Source: Acheta domesticus (Eukaryota > Arthropoda > Insecta > Orthoptera > Gryllidae). From it: a stretch of 64,000 nt of DNA. The notes under the pieces were generated by a model, which worked only from the letters and a program-made list of their open reading frames with translations, was not told the origin of the DNA and did no database searches. The stretch covers positions 33,838,540 through 33,902,539 of the forward strand of contig JAHLJT010009419.1 in assembly GCA_031308135.1 (NCBI GenBank). The letters run 5' to 3'. The first letter of the stretch is position 1; every line of letters begins with the position of its first letter. Shown piece by piece: positions 13,896 to 22,097 of this stretch. The translations under genes were made by a program, and so were the position numbers.

Positions 13896-16800
13896 TCACC
13901 TAAGCACTCCAACATTTTTACATTTATATAATAACAATTACATCATTAAGCTGTTCTAGCTCACCAAAACTTATGACCGCATGGAAGAGCATTTCAGCCA
14001 TGAACCTGGTGTCATATTTATTACCCCGCGTTGTTGATGAAAACACTCCCACCGTATTAGAATACCGTCTAATCTCCGCATCATCTGACCCTGAATCACC
14101 TCCGAGCCAACTCCTATGCTCAGCGCCCAGCGCCTTGGGCGAGCTCAGCAGACCTCTTCCCCTCCTACCTCTGCATACAATGGGCCAGGAGCGACCTCCC
14201 CTGCACGACGGGCCGCGACGGCCCGCAGACGGCGCGCCGCGGCGTGATGTAAGGCCGGGAAGCACGTTACCCAATAATTGCCGCCGCCGCCGCCGCCCCC
14301 GCCGCCGCCCCCGCCGCCGCCCCCGCCGCCCCCGCCGCCGCCCGCCGCCGCCGCCGCCGCCGCCGCGCCGCGCGCCGTGGCGCCTCGCGGAGCGGCGTGG
14401 AAAGGCGAGGCCGTGAGCGCCTGCCCCTGGCAGTGGCCGCCACAATCGCGGGTGCTTCCTGCTCCCAGGCACACGGACGCATCACTGCCGCCTCGGCGAT
14501 GAATCTCTCTGCCAAGGATGTTAGCTTTGTGGTGGTCGGGATACAGCATGTGTCACGCAGTGGCGTATCTACGGTATGGCAGACGTGGCAGGTGCCATGG
14601 GCGCCACTCATAAGGGGCGTTATTTACAGTATACCCGATCAACAAATAACAACCACCTTAATTTCAAGCATCCCCACTGAGGGCGCAAATTACATGCTTG
14701 CCATGGGCGTCTGAATAACTAGATACGCCTCTGCATGTGTGAGTTTTGAAACTGTGCGAACTACCCAGGGAGTACATCGCAGATTTCTGTTTATAAATTT
14801 AGGGCGGTTGATTGATTGTAATGTGTTTCCGGGCGCGTCAAGGACTAGGGTCATTAGCCTCGTAAGCGTAGTGCATGTTTTATCGCGGGATATGGCGGGG
14901 ATCTTCCACAGCTGGATGGTGAGATCCGGCGCCGACCTACAAGTCGGCTTACGGGGTTTCCCCATCCAGGTGTACCCCACCAGCGGGGCAACGCCCCAGC
15001 CGGGACAAGCTTTAAACCCCCCGACTGGTATGTGAATGGGGGACGAGAGGGCAATGGTGAAGAAAAGCTACCGCGCGTTGTTAGGGTACTGCTTCGACAT
15101 TCGCGTAGTAATGAACGCAAGAAACACGAAAAATTACCAATCGAAGAAGCCGCCCGCTAGACTTCTCCAGACTGGTTGATTTCAATCCAACTTTGTAACT
15201 ATGGTCCGATTAAAAGAAGTTGGTGATTGACAGTTGCGAATGGAAGGGAGCGACGTTGACAATTTGCGTACCACTGATTACGTGTTCCCGGGACACGAAA
15301 ATAAACACTTGAAATGAATACTTATTAAAGTAACCAAATCATACACTCATATCGTATGGAGCTACAGTTTCAGAAGCACAACTGTCAATCACCAACTTAT
15401 TTTAATCGGACCATAGTGTGGAAAATCAGCAATCGCGCCGGTTCTCGACTCCTAGGACAGGCCAGGAGTTTCCACCGGCCAGGTTTAGCTCAGAGCCAGC
15501 ATTGCCGCTGAGTACAGTGGCTCTGCCACGGAAGACCTGGGGTTCGACTCCCGACAGTGGCGGCATTTTCGACATCTATATGGCTCGATCGAATCCAGCT
15601 GCTACGCTCTCTGGAGGAAAATTTTAGCTGACGGCTGCTCTGATCGGAAGCTTTCCGTGTTTTCTCCGGATAATACCGAACGAATGCTGGATCAGAACCG
15701 TAACAAATGTACCAAGAGCTATGCGCGATATTTCCTTCCTCTTCCTTGTCCTATCCTCTCCCCTACACACGCATTACACAAGTCGAGAGGCCACTCGGGA
15801 GCTTAGAGTTTATCTCGGCTGGTGCGGTGATCCGATGGGAGAGATAGCGAGAGGGGTAATCTCCCGTACGAAAACATATTGGTCGGTGCCGGACCTCGTC
15901 ACATAGTTGAGGAGGACCACCACCACCTCCCGCGATAAACATTCACTACACATTAACAAAACCACTAATTATCATAGCAGTTGACGAGCCCGGAAACGTG
16001 AATCAAGCTATCTCCTGGAACCTCCCGGTCGAGCACGCTGTACAGGCAACGGTTCTTGCCACCGACCCATCGCACTCGGTCGATAGTAAAACAATACAGT
16101 GGAATCGCGATACTCCCAGTCTCGCTAATCCAAGATGAAAATAAAGAGCATGATGTGCGTCAAGTCACGAATCAAGAGGTCATAATCAAGAGCTGGCTCT
16201 CGACGGGTTGGCAACACTGCATCGGTCACGTGTGTGTGTATTCGTAATTTTAATAGTATCTGGACATTAAATTTGACTTCATTATACATTGGAGCTGAAA
16301 ATTCCGCTATTTTTCTTTTTTCGTGTAATCTGAGTTTTTTGTAATCCGATGTACCATCAGTCCCATTTATCGCGACTCTACTGCGCATACGACGGCATTT
16401 AATAAGTCCTTGTTGTGTTGTTTTCCAGCGAGCAACGACAGCTCCGGCTCGGGCGATGGCGACGCCCTGCAAACCCTTCTGCAGCCGGCCTCCGAGGCGG
16501 CGACGGAGTATGCCAGCGACGAGGACGTGGTGCTGGACGGCGTACGGGCGCTCGAGAACGGCTCGCGCCCTTGGAGACGTACAAGGTCTGACAGGCGCAC
16601 GCTTGCCCGGTCTCTAGGCAAAGGGCGCGGGCCGCACGAGAAACATTTCGTTAAGCCCTTTAACACCCAACATAATTTTGTGCGCATAGCGCCCGCCTAT
16701 TTGTCGTCGCGTCCGTGCGCGCAGAGTCGTTGTTGGGGCTCTCTGGTAGCAAAAATTTGCAACTTTCAGTGCAAAACTATTGTTAGGCATATCTCAGTTA

Positions 16801-18368
16801 AGCACGGTTTTATGTTAAGATTTAAACCGACGCATGTCGTGAATACACGTTGGCCAGGAGCCTACAATGCTTTAGCGATCTCGGATAAATCGACACCTAG
16901 CATTCAGGAATGCCAAAACTTGCTTTTATGTCGTATTTAGTATGTCTCAGTCTATTGAAATAAAATTCGCACATTAGTGCATATGAGAGTTCAACAGAAA
17001 TGTGGTTACATATATATGTAACACAGGACATTAAAGGGATAAGGCGGGCAAAGGAAGCGGACTGCACGAGTAACACTCCGGTATCCAGGATCAGGTTTAG
17101 ATCGCTAGGCGCATTGGACCTGAAGGAGTTAGCGCGTCTGTTAATATCAGTGAAGCTCACACTATACTGAAATTACTCTAAGAAGATATGGCTATGATAG
17201 CTACTGCTGGCAATAACAGCTGGATACGTCAATACGCTCAATTCGTTAATGATTTTGCAGACATTGAAGACGAAATAATGAACGTTTTACGAAATGATAT
17301 TATTGGTTACAAGGAACAAAACAATGTAAGATTCCGCTTCGGACTTATGGATCCATTATAATATGATCCAAATTAAGTAATGAAACATTGCAATCGTTCA
17401 CGAAACAGGCTGAGATGCAAAAAGGGGAAATGTGCCTTTTTCTACGTAAAAGGTATATAGAGTATTGTCGTAGGTATCAGTTGGGTATCATTTGTCATGT
17501 CCATAAATACGGAAAATAACCAGAGATGTTAAAAAGTTTAAGAAGGACGAGAAATTAATTTTGATTTTTAAAATTTGTATTTACATTTTGAAACGTTTTA
17601 AATTATTACTGCATCAAATAATTCACAGAAAATACGCGTGCTCTTTTAATCTCCTTTCCGTTCACGCTGCGCCCGAAGTTTGAAAGGCATTACAAGCTAT
17701 TAAGTTTCTAAAAAACCTAGTTTACCCAGCTTTTTACTGTACTTAAATTTACATAATAAACTAGTAAGTTTTATATTTTTCACAAACGTTACTTTCAGAC
17801 ACAAGGAAGACTAGTTACTTCCGCAAACGCCAAATTTTGCTAGCACATTTTGTTATACAGTTATTTTTCTACAACATGGAACTGTCCGTTTTATTTCCCA
17901 AGTGACAATGTGTGTGGCCACTTGTTGCAGGCACCCTTCGAGCTGGAGTCCCCAGACGTGCAGGGAGAAGAGAGCCACGATGCAAGCGAACTCTCGAAGG
18001 CAGGAGCGGATGGCGCTGACGACGACGGCGAAGGCGGCGAGGGCAGCGACAGCAACCAAGGCGGAGAGGACGCCGAAGGAGACGACGACCGCGAAGACGG
18101 AAAGGACAGCAAAGCAAACAAGAGCAGCAACGACGGAGATGGCAACGCGGGCGGCGAGACTACCGCAGACGGCGAGACCAGCGAAGGAGGAAAGGGGAAC
18201 GAGGACGAAAATGACAGAGACGGGAGAACTAATGACGGCAACAACAGTGCATCCAAATGGGAGAAGTTTTTACCCCCTGGCATCCGGCCCGCTAACGACA
18301 GGGGGCGGCCGACGGGCCACTACTTCTACTACACCTACAACTTCGGCACCGACAGCTCCTCTCTGTAA
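235..18368 (+). CDS. CAP-superfamily (antigen-5/venom-allergen-5-like) secreted protein with acidic C-terminal tail; spliced, 5' end missing
   Basis: Six exons (235-474, 2505-2702, 6999-7184, 10175-10376, 16429-16541, 17931-18368) join in one frame to about 458 codons plus stop. Seen: a hydrophobic signal-peptide core (VALCLLLALHGARA), a mature N-terminus starting APDYCSLC, and a CAP domain with the expected His in IVRTHNLVR, Glu in WDEELAEVAQRW, GQNI, the CAP1 signature GHYTQMVWGWT and the CAP2 signature LVCNYAPSGNY. A cysteine hinge PCSRCPRGTVCSERYPGLC follows. These are the hallmarks of insect antigen-5-like proteins, which are usually secreted and of mostly unknown function. After the hinge come about 185 residues rich in Gly, Asp, Glu, Ser and Lys, ending GHYFYYTYNFGTDSSSL; ordinary family members end near the hinge. 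The start codon is not in the recognised exons. Introns are 1.4-6 kb and full of transposons. Whether it acts in saliva, venom, haemolymph or elsewhere cannot be told from sequence. Confidence 0.85.
475..1129. other. Intron sequence, no feature recognised
   Basis: AT-rich first recognised intron of the CAP gene up to the LINE remnant. Short open frames here lack any domain signature. Confidence 0.5.
1130..1690 (-). pseudogene. Degenerate LINE reverse-transcriptase fragment
   Basis: Read on the minus strand, scattered frames give EQNGFRNVRSCIDRIFTV, FVDLDKAFDTVN (RT motif A), a stretch like GIPQHLVRASMY, and NTLLFADDQVILADSKENL (RT motif C, FADD). The order is right for a non-LTR retrotransposon RT, but stops and frameshifts break it. 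It lies in the first recognised intron of the CAP gene, antisense to it. Confidence 0.7.
1795..2383 (-). mobile_element. Internally deleted mariner element
   Basis: The ends are inverted repeats: ggttattccaaaagtaaggt on the left and its complement on the right, flanked by TA at 1793-1794 and 2384-2385. On the minus strand a C-terminal transposase piece reads AADFYDSGIQKLIERCDKCL and then a stop, as in mariner transposases. At 589 bp it is less than half the usual 1.3 kb, so it is non-autonomous. It ends about 120 bp before a CAP exon. Confidence 0.8.
2505..2702 (+). CDS. CAP gene exon: alpha-helical core with tetrad Glu
   Basis: The acceptor is gtgcgcag at 2504 and the donor AAG|gtcagg at 2703; both ends are phase 0. 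It encodes SGFGPQP, MRQLQWDEELAEVAQRWADR, a Cys, then HDACRD and VGQNIVSTAYSK. WDEELA...AQRWA..C and GQN are standard CAP helix and strand signatures. It lies 120 bp after the right end of a mariner element. Confidence 0.85.
3116..3690 (+). pseudogene. Tc1-like transposase C-terminal pseudogene
   Basis: Frames give NLFGSDEICRVWRKPN, then NTIPTVKY, a degraded middle (SPFTVFSTM), PPQSSNLNPIELLRL and KSRCLAVLKAKGYETKY. This is the DDE half of Tc1-family transposases, including the Pxxxx-DLNPIE region in altered form. Stops and frameshifts show it is dead. No TIRs were found. Confidence 0.75.
3691..6998. other. Intron, mostly featureless AT-rich DNA
   Basis: This is the intron before the CAP1 exon. 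Nothing recognisable lies in 3.7-6.5 kb apart from TA-rich runs near 5980-6090. From 6580 base composition rises; a 20-bp motif (cccagcacttatcgatg) occurs twice at about 6605 and 6633, followed by a GC-rich unidentified block of unknown origin up to the acceptor. Confidence 0.5.
6999..7184 (+). CDS. CAP gene exon: CAP1 signature
   Basis: The acceptor is gctgtccgcag at 6998 and the donor GAG|gtgagt at 7185; phase 0 at both ends. The 62 codons include DWYGELAFFDPAVVRRF and IGHYTQMVWGWTYAIGCA, the PROSITE-type CAP1 motif with the second conserved His. The preceding 300 bp hold no recognised repeat, apart from a short direct repeat near 6605-6645. Confidence 0.87.
7185..8204. other. Intron, no feature recognised
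   Basis: AT-rich intron after the CAP1 exon, with a somewhat GC-richer block at 7590-7800 that matches nothing else I could see in the window. Confidence 0.4.
8205..8585 (+). repeat. Possible tRNA-derived SINE-like block with CT-rich tail
   Basis: The block begins with a tRNA-like stretch (gcgcgactcatggatagcg, then ggtcccgcattc in the place of a B box) and ends in a short tandem run of cctccttcatcccttaaat. The layout suggests a SINE, but no second copy is visible here and the pol III boxes are imperfect. Confidence 0.3.
8586..9592. other. Intron, no feature recognised
   Basis: AT-rich intron DNA between the SINE-like block and the hAT-like MITE. I see no coding signature or TIR. Confidence 0.4.
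9593..9768 (-). mobile_element. hAT-like MITE, 176 bp (copy 1)
   Basis: Starts cagaggcgtatcta and ends tagatacgtcactg, its near inverted repeat. The same 176-bp length is found in the copies at 14558 and 42443, this one inverted relative to them. The flanking 8-mers cataaccg and catactct agree at five of eight positions; a foldback element abuts the right end. Confidence 0.75.
9771..10159 (+). mobile_element. Foldback/MITE element (copy 1), upstream of CAP exon
   Basis: Bounded by tactctctgaatctgaatcag and its inverted counterpart ctgattcag...agagagta. The interior is built from many direct and inverted atcagtga/tcactgatt motifs, so single strands should fold strongly. About 389 bp. It ends 15 bp before the CAP2 exon, so it supplies most of the acceptor context. 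Confidence 0.75.
10175..10376 (+). CDS. CAP gene exon: CAP2 signature and Cys-rich hinge
   Basis: The acceptor is gatcgcag at 10174 and the donor GCCG|gtgagt at 10377 (phase 0 in, phase 1 out). It encodes ERLVCNYAPSGNYLGQPVY (CAP2), the hinge CSRCPRGTVCSERYPGLC, and then an Ala/Pro run that starts the tail. The exon is bracketed by two copies of one foldback element (9771-10159 and 10427-10804); the upstream copy ends 15 bp before the exon. Confidence 0.87.
10427..10804 (+). mobile_element. Foldback/MITE element (copy 2), downstream of CAP exon
   Basis: Same family and orientation as 9771-10159, starting ctctctgaatctgtatctga and ending gattcagaccgagagagt. The shared blocks include cgaatatgcgaaccttttca and aaaagtgccgcgccaccatc. 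It starts 50 bp after the donor of the CAP2 exon. Confidence 0.75.
10917..11420 (-). repeat. SINE-A, near full length
   Basis: Minus-strand copy of the main SINE family. A tRNA-like head near 11420-11360 (ggctcagtgacac, then attcgagtccc as a B box) is followed by the body with ccgtggtttctccgatca and the gtggtgccc-like core. The 3' AATC tail is not clear. Somewhat diverged. Confidence 0.65.
11894..11995. repeat. Four-copy tandem repeat of about 26 bp
   Basis: Unit tgcttttagagatcaaatag plus tagaga, repeated four times with one-base length changes. It lies in the large intron before the acidic exon. Confidence 0.85.
11996..12683. other. Intron block without recognised feature
   Basis: Moderate-GC sequence with short open frames (for example 12146-12382) showing no domain I know. 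It runs into the first TAA microsatellite and may be a remnant of a repeat not otherwise present here. Confidence 0.3.
12684..12737. repeat. (TAA)n microsatellite, first tract
   Basis: About 54 bp of aat repeats with one cga interruption. A 5'-truncated LINE copy begins directly at its right edge, so it is probably the insertion target or the tail of an older copy. Confidence 0.9.
12738..13177 (+). mobile_element. R4/Dong-like LINE 3' end, copy A, with (TAA)n tail
   Basis: Begins inside the restriction-like endonuclease region: LLIDVAVPCDQNVVTKEAEK, EISRMWG, then PIVIGALGF and FGTAHILRKVL, stop at 13009-13011. A short 3' UTR leads into a tail of taa repeats (13118-13177). LIDVAVP...E+...W...PI(V/I)(I/L)GALG is typical of the C-terminal endonuclease of RLE-type non-LTR elements. 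Severely 5'-truncated. Confidence 0.75.
13178..13894 (+). mobile_element. R4/Dong-like LINE 3' end, copy B, with (TAA)n tail
   Basis: Starts exactly at the end of copy A's TAA tail. An open frame to 13761 encodes KRHDDVCKVVYQQLC, SNKPDIVWHDKKNKKVYLID (the PD...LID core of the restriction-like endonuclease), VAVPLAHN, VPIILGATGEIP and LNTCNIVRMFL. It ends in aat repeats at 13848-13894. It differs enough from copy A to be a separate subfamily or an older insertion. A short internal duplication (cctcagaatacacaaaa) lies at 13215-13260. Confidence 0.78.
14279..14370. repeat. (GCC)n-type GC microsatellite
   Basis: Runs of gcc interrupted by ccc. It produces long open frames of Gly, Ala, Pro or Arg in every frame, which I do not regard as genes. 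Confidence 0.9.
14558..14733 (+). mobile_element. hAT-like MITE, 176 bp (copy 2)
   Basis: Ends cagtggcgtatcta and tagatacgcctctg. The interior shares ggtgccatgggcgccactca, tttacagtatacccg and ttgccatgggcg with the other copies. Catgtgt occurs beside both ends but offset by three bases on the left, so the target duplication is imperfect. Confidence 0.75.
14801..15175 (-). repeat. SINE-A copy
   Basis: On the plus strand it starts with the complement of the AATC tail (ttgattgattg), then cgggcgcgtcaaggac, ggatggtgagatccggcgcc and ccagccgggacaagct. The tRNA head is not preserved. Confidence 0.75.
15430..16010 (+). repeat. SINE-A, full length with tRNA-like head
   Basis: The tRNA-like head at about 15490-15560 has ggtttagctcagagcc and B box ggttcgactcc. 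The body runs through ctgctctgatcgg, ccttcctcttccttgtccta and gagcttagagtttatctcgg, and ends acgagcccggaaacgtgaatca. It shows best that the family is tRNA-derived. Confidence 0.75.
16429..16541 (+). CDS. CAP gene exon: start of acidic tail (donor uncertain)
   Basis: The acceptor is a strong pyrimidine tract, tgttgttttccag, at 16428. In frame with the hinge exon (phase 1) it reads SNDSSGSGDGDALQTLL and then EYASDEDVVLDG. To enter the next exon in its acidic frame the donor must be phase 0, which picks GGC|gtacgg at 16542, a weak site. A rival donor AAG|gtctga at 16586 would be phase 2 and would throw the last exon into a Thr/Arg-rich frame ending at 18417. I prefer the acidic frame because it continues the composition of this exon and shows purine-first codons. 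Confidence 0.6.
16542..17930. other. Last CAP intron
   Basis: No repeat recognised up to 17790. Block 17795-17925, next to the last exon's acceptor, is repeated at 19728-19850. Confidence 0.5.
17931..18368 (+). CDS. CAP gene last coding exon: acidic low-complexity tail and aromatic C-terminus
   Basis: The acceptor is cttgttgcag at 17930; the stop is TAA at 18366. It encodes about 145 residues, APFELESPDVQGEESHDASE and onward, dominated by D, E, G, S, N and K with no cysteines. It closes with KFLPPGIRPANDRGRPTGHY and YNFGTDSSSL. This looks like an intrinsically disordered, polyanionic extension; a role in binding metals, mineral or cationic partners is only inference. The 130 bp upstream of the exon are duplicated at about 19.73-19.85 kb. 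Confidence 0.7.
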   Translation, partial: APFELESPDVQGEESHDASELSKAGADGADDDGEGGEGSDSNQGGEDAEGDDDREDGKDSKANKSSNDGDGNAGGETTADGETSEGGKGNEDENDRDGRTNDGNNSASKWEKFLPPGIRPANDRGRPTGHYFYYTYNFGTDSSSL

Positions 18369-19625
18369 GCACGGCGACACACGTGTGTGCCACAAGCTCA
18401 TCGGAAGGCCCCTGTAACTCGGCACCGACAGGAGGGCGTGAACGACGCGATCCTGGACCTTCGGCATTCGCCGACAGAAGGGCCAAATGGGCCGCTGAGC
18501 TACAGTGAGCGACTAGAGAGAAGGGAAATCCAAGAATGGAATCCCCAGGAGGAACCCACCTAACTTCAGTGTAGGTAACAGGAAAGGAGATAATGGAAAG
18601 AGATCTCACGAGAACAGATATAACGCAACAATCCAACAAGTTGCTTTAGCAGGCATAAACTTCACGAGAGCACATTTATGCCATTGGCGTAGATAAAGAA
18701 CGATACGGACAGCTCCGAGCGTTGTAGTAGTGCGTGTTGTTTTCAAATTTTCTCATATACCAGAGACAAACCTTCGGTCATGTTTTATATCGAGATAGAT
18801 ATGTGAACAGAAAAGAGACGGGTGATCAGCAAAGAAAGAAATGTTACAAGTTGTGCGCGATTCTTCAACGTGGCACGCTTGTCCAAAATGAAGGATGGCC
18901 GCGGAAATTAACAATACCATGGGAAAGCGAAGTGCACGACAGCATTTGGATACGACGGGCCAAAGTGGGCAGAGACAAGCAGGAGTGATGTACTCATAAC
19001 TTTATGCGAATAACATTCATATTGGATTTAAAATCTACATAACTAAATCCACCATTTGAAACAAACTTAATTATTAATATATGCTGACTGAACAGTGTGA
19101 TGAAAGAAGAGTTGATGCCAGATTGTTCAGAACTTTCTTAAAGTGAGATGTACACTGCCCCACCTTCAATTCCTATTTTGAGAAAGAAGATAAAAACGAG
19201 CAATGAAAATATAACAAAACAAATAGCTTATACTCCTACCATGAAACTTTGATGGAAAGGAGAACATCATCACTGGCCTCTTTGTCACTAACAATAAATT
19301 ATTTTTTCTATTTTTGTAGTTTTTAAGAAATTTTCACATTTATTGACCTCTGCAACTCGAAAAGGCACCCTAGTTGGCGTAATTGTCAAAATGTTTTGCT
19401 AGAAAGGATTCCTTGGAGGTGAGCTAAATTGAAATTCTTTCATAAAACATCAACAAATGTTTGCTCAAGAGTTTACTCTTCACCCCCACACCCTTCAAAA
19501 ACCGCCAACAGTGAGTCTTGCAGATACATCAAATACGAAACGGTATAAAAGGATAATCTTACTCTAAAGAGGCAGGGCAAACAGGTGCGAGGAGAGGCCA
19601 GGGTTTATAAACTCACTTCCATTTT
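18369..19625. other. 3' flank of the CAP gene, no further gene seen
   Basis: Probable 3' UTR followed by intergenic DNA. I could not choose a polyadenylation site with confidence. Short open frames such as 18734-18988 lack any recognisable domain. Confidence 0.4.
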
Positions 19626-19639
19626 AAACTATTGATAGA

Positions 19640-19940
19640 TTTTATTCCTTTTCATGTCTAACACATTGAGATAAATACTGGGCTAATTCACCTCCTTAAA
19701 ACTTCAATTCAAATATAGCAATTTCAAAAACAAGGAAGACTTGTTACTTCTGCAAATGCCAAATTTTGCTGGCACATTTTGTTGTAGAGTTGTTTTTCTA
19801 TGAGATGGAGTTGTCCATTTTACTTCCCAAATGAGAATGTGTGTTGCTCCTTTTCATTCTAACACATTATTGAGATAAATACTGGGAAATGCTGGGCTAA
19901 TTCAGCTCCTTAAAACTTCAATTTAGATATAGCAATGTAT
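19640..19940. repeat. Duplicated block: copy of CAP intron sequence between two direct repeats
   Basis: Block 19728-19850 (acaaggaagacttgttactt, ccaaattttgctggcacatt) is a close copy of 17795-17925. It is flanked by two copies of about 85 bp (ttgagataaatactgggct ... aaaacttcaatt) at 19640-19725 and 19850-19937. Confidence 0.75.
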
Positions 19941-20127
19941 TCTACAACAGGAAATTTTGGGGTCTAGAACTGACAGCAGTCTTTCTTAGTACGGACAGCA
20001 GTCTTTCTAGCTACCCACGATGGTTTCTCCTTCCAAAATATGATTCTCTTAACAACTCTTGACAATGTCAAACATTTTCTATAAAATCAAAATTTACCCA
20101 ATTTCCTTATTTCTTATGAGCATTTTT

Positions 20128-21101
20128 ACTTTCCCATACACATATGTATATGAATATACGTTGTACAGGGAAAGCCATGTAATGATATGAAAAATCAGTT
20201 TTGAGATTTCAACGGAAATACACGTTTTGGGGTCCCCTGATACCACAAGTCTGTGAACACCACTAGCCTAACTATACATTTAATTTCTTCTAAACTGAAT
20301 AAAGCCTAGTCAATCTGGCTTGAGTCGAAGCTCAGAGATTTTGAAAAACATTCATTAATTGGATAGGGACTAATGTAATCTATGACATGACATAAATGCC
20401 ATATTGCTCTATTCTTTTGGTTTTTCAAAAATTACTAAACTGTTATTTTTTTGACTTTGTTAAATTAATAAGTAAGTGTTTTAAATAATGTCATACAAAG
20501 TTTCCCGAAAAAAAAACAAAGTTTTTTGTGAAAACTAGCTCAAAATTTCACATTTGCAGAAACGCTCAAACGCTGTTTTCTCATAAATGGCAAACATTTT
20601 TCTTTACACTTTTTGATAGTTGCACTCTTTAATATGAAGTAAATTTTATTAGGGGGTATTATTTTTGTTTTTCAAAAAGTACACAAACGTAAATTTTTTG
20701 AAAGATCTCTCACACTGTTATTATACACATTTCCAGCAATTTGTAAACACTATTGTATTGGTGAGTTGACATGTTTCAAATAACTTTCAAGGAAGTTTTT
20801 TGAAAATTCAAAAACTTTCTGTGAAAAAGAGCTTCAAGTATCAAAATTACATTAGCGCTTAAATGCAATGTTCTTAAAAATGGCTCCAAATTTTAAAAGA
20901 AAATTTCCATTTAGGACAAAGTTTTATTGCTCTTTAATATTCTTAATATAATATTTCCGTTCTACTATCAGGAAACCGAAAAATTAAGAAAACAACAAAA
21001 CAATAACACGTAGTGTGGACAGCAATAGCAGCTGGCAAGATTATGTGGTAAGTCCCAATAGCTAGCCAAGACCAAAGGAAATAGAAAACATACGGGAAAG
21101 T
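20128..21101 (+). mobile_element. Old TIR element of family C (copy 1)
   Basis: Left end actttcccatacacatatg, right end tacgggaaagt, an inverted match. The interior shares gagatttcaacggaaataca and ggggtcccctgatacc with 55752 and tctgtgccattctgtagca with 31648. No coding capacity; non-autonomous. Confidence 0.6.
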
Positions 21102-22027
21102 CTGTGCCATTCTGTAGCATCACTAGTGAATTTTGGAGAAAATATTATTTGAAAAAATGTACAAAATTAGTGAAATGAATATAACTTTATTGTGAAGCAT
21201 TACACAAATAACTTTTAGCTTCTTTTGAGAACAAAAGCAATTGAATTAATTATTTCAAAAAGGCCAATTCTCCAATTTGTGCAAAAATAAGTTATGCTCA
21301 GGTTTTATTCAGAATATGGTTTTAGTTTTATTACACATGAAATCTACTCATTAATATAAATTAGGAAGTGTAGTTTTCTGTTTACTTCACATAGGCTCCT
21401 TCTCTGGAGGGGTGTTTTTCCAAAATCATCTGTGTGCCACATAGATGATTTGATGGGGATGTGACCTTTTTGAAATAAACAATTCAATTAGATATAAGTC
21501 TAATGAAATATATTATCAAACCATTTAACATGTAATCTTTTGTAATTCAGTGCACATGCATCACTACAGCTCAGGTACATAAAGTGTCCACCATGTAATC
21601 AAAATCAAATAATATACATGAACTACCCATGATATTTCTAAGGCATGATAAACTAGTATATTTGTTTTGAGTTTATATTATTTGGTTTTCCAGTACAGTT
21701 AAATAATGTTCAATTACATTATGCAATTTTTCTAAAATACTAAATAACTTTTCTCTGAAAAGAACAAAATTAAGAAAACAGCTAAAAAAGAAACCACCCA
21801 CACTTTATTGTCCAGTTGATTATATTGTCTTATAAGAGGCCAAACTGGACTGGCCAAAGAGGCCAGATAGGTCAAATGAAGGAATATCCAGTGCAGTTTT
21901 GAAAAATAAGTTGTAGGCAATGATGATTACTAGGGAGTGAATTTCTAATGATTTCGCATATTTTTGTCCCTTGCTTCAGTGCACAGTGAAGTGAAATTTC
22001 TTGATATTTGGCTAGAATATGATATCT

Positions 22028-22097
<70 letters not shown>

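Noticed and set aside
13924..14611. Long open frames over the GCC repeat on both strands
   Set aside because: They are driven by the (GCC)n tract and by antisense SINE and MITE sequence.
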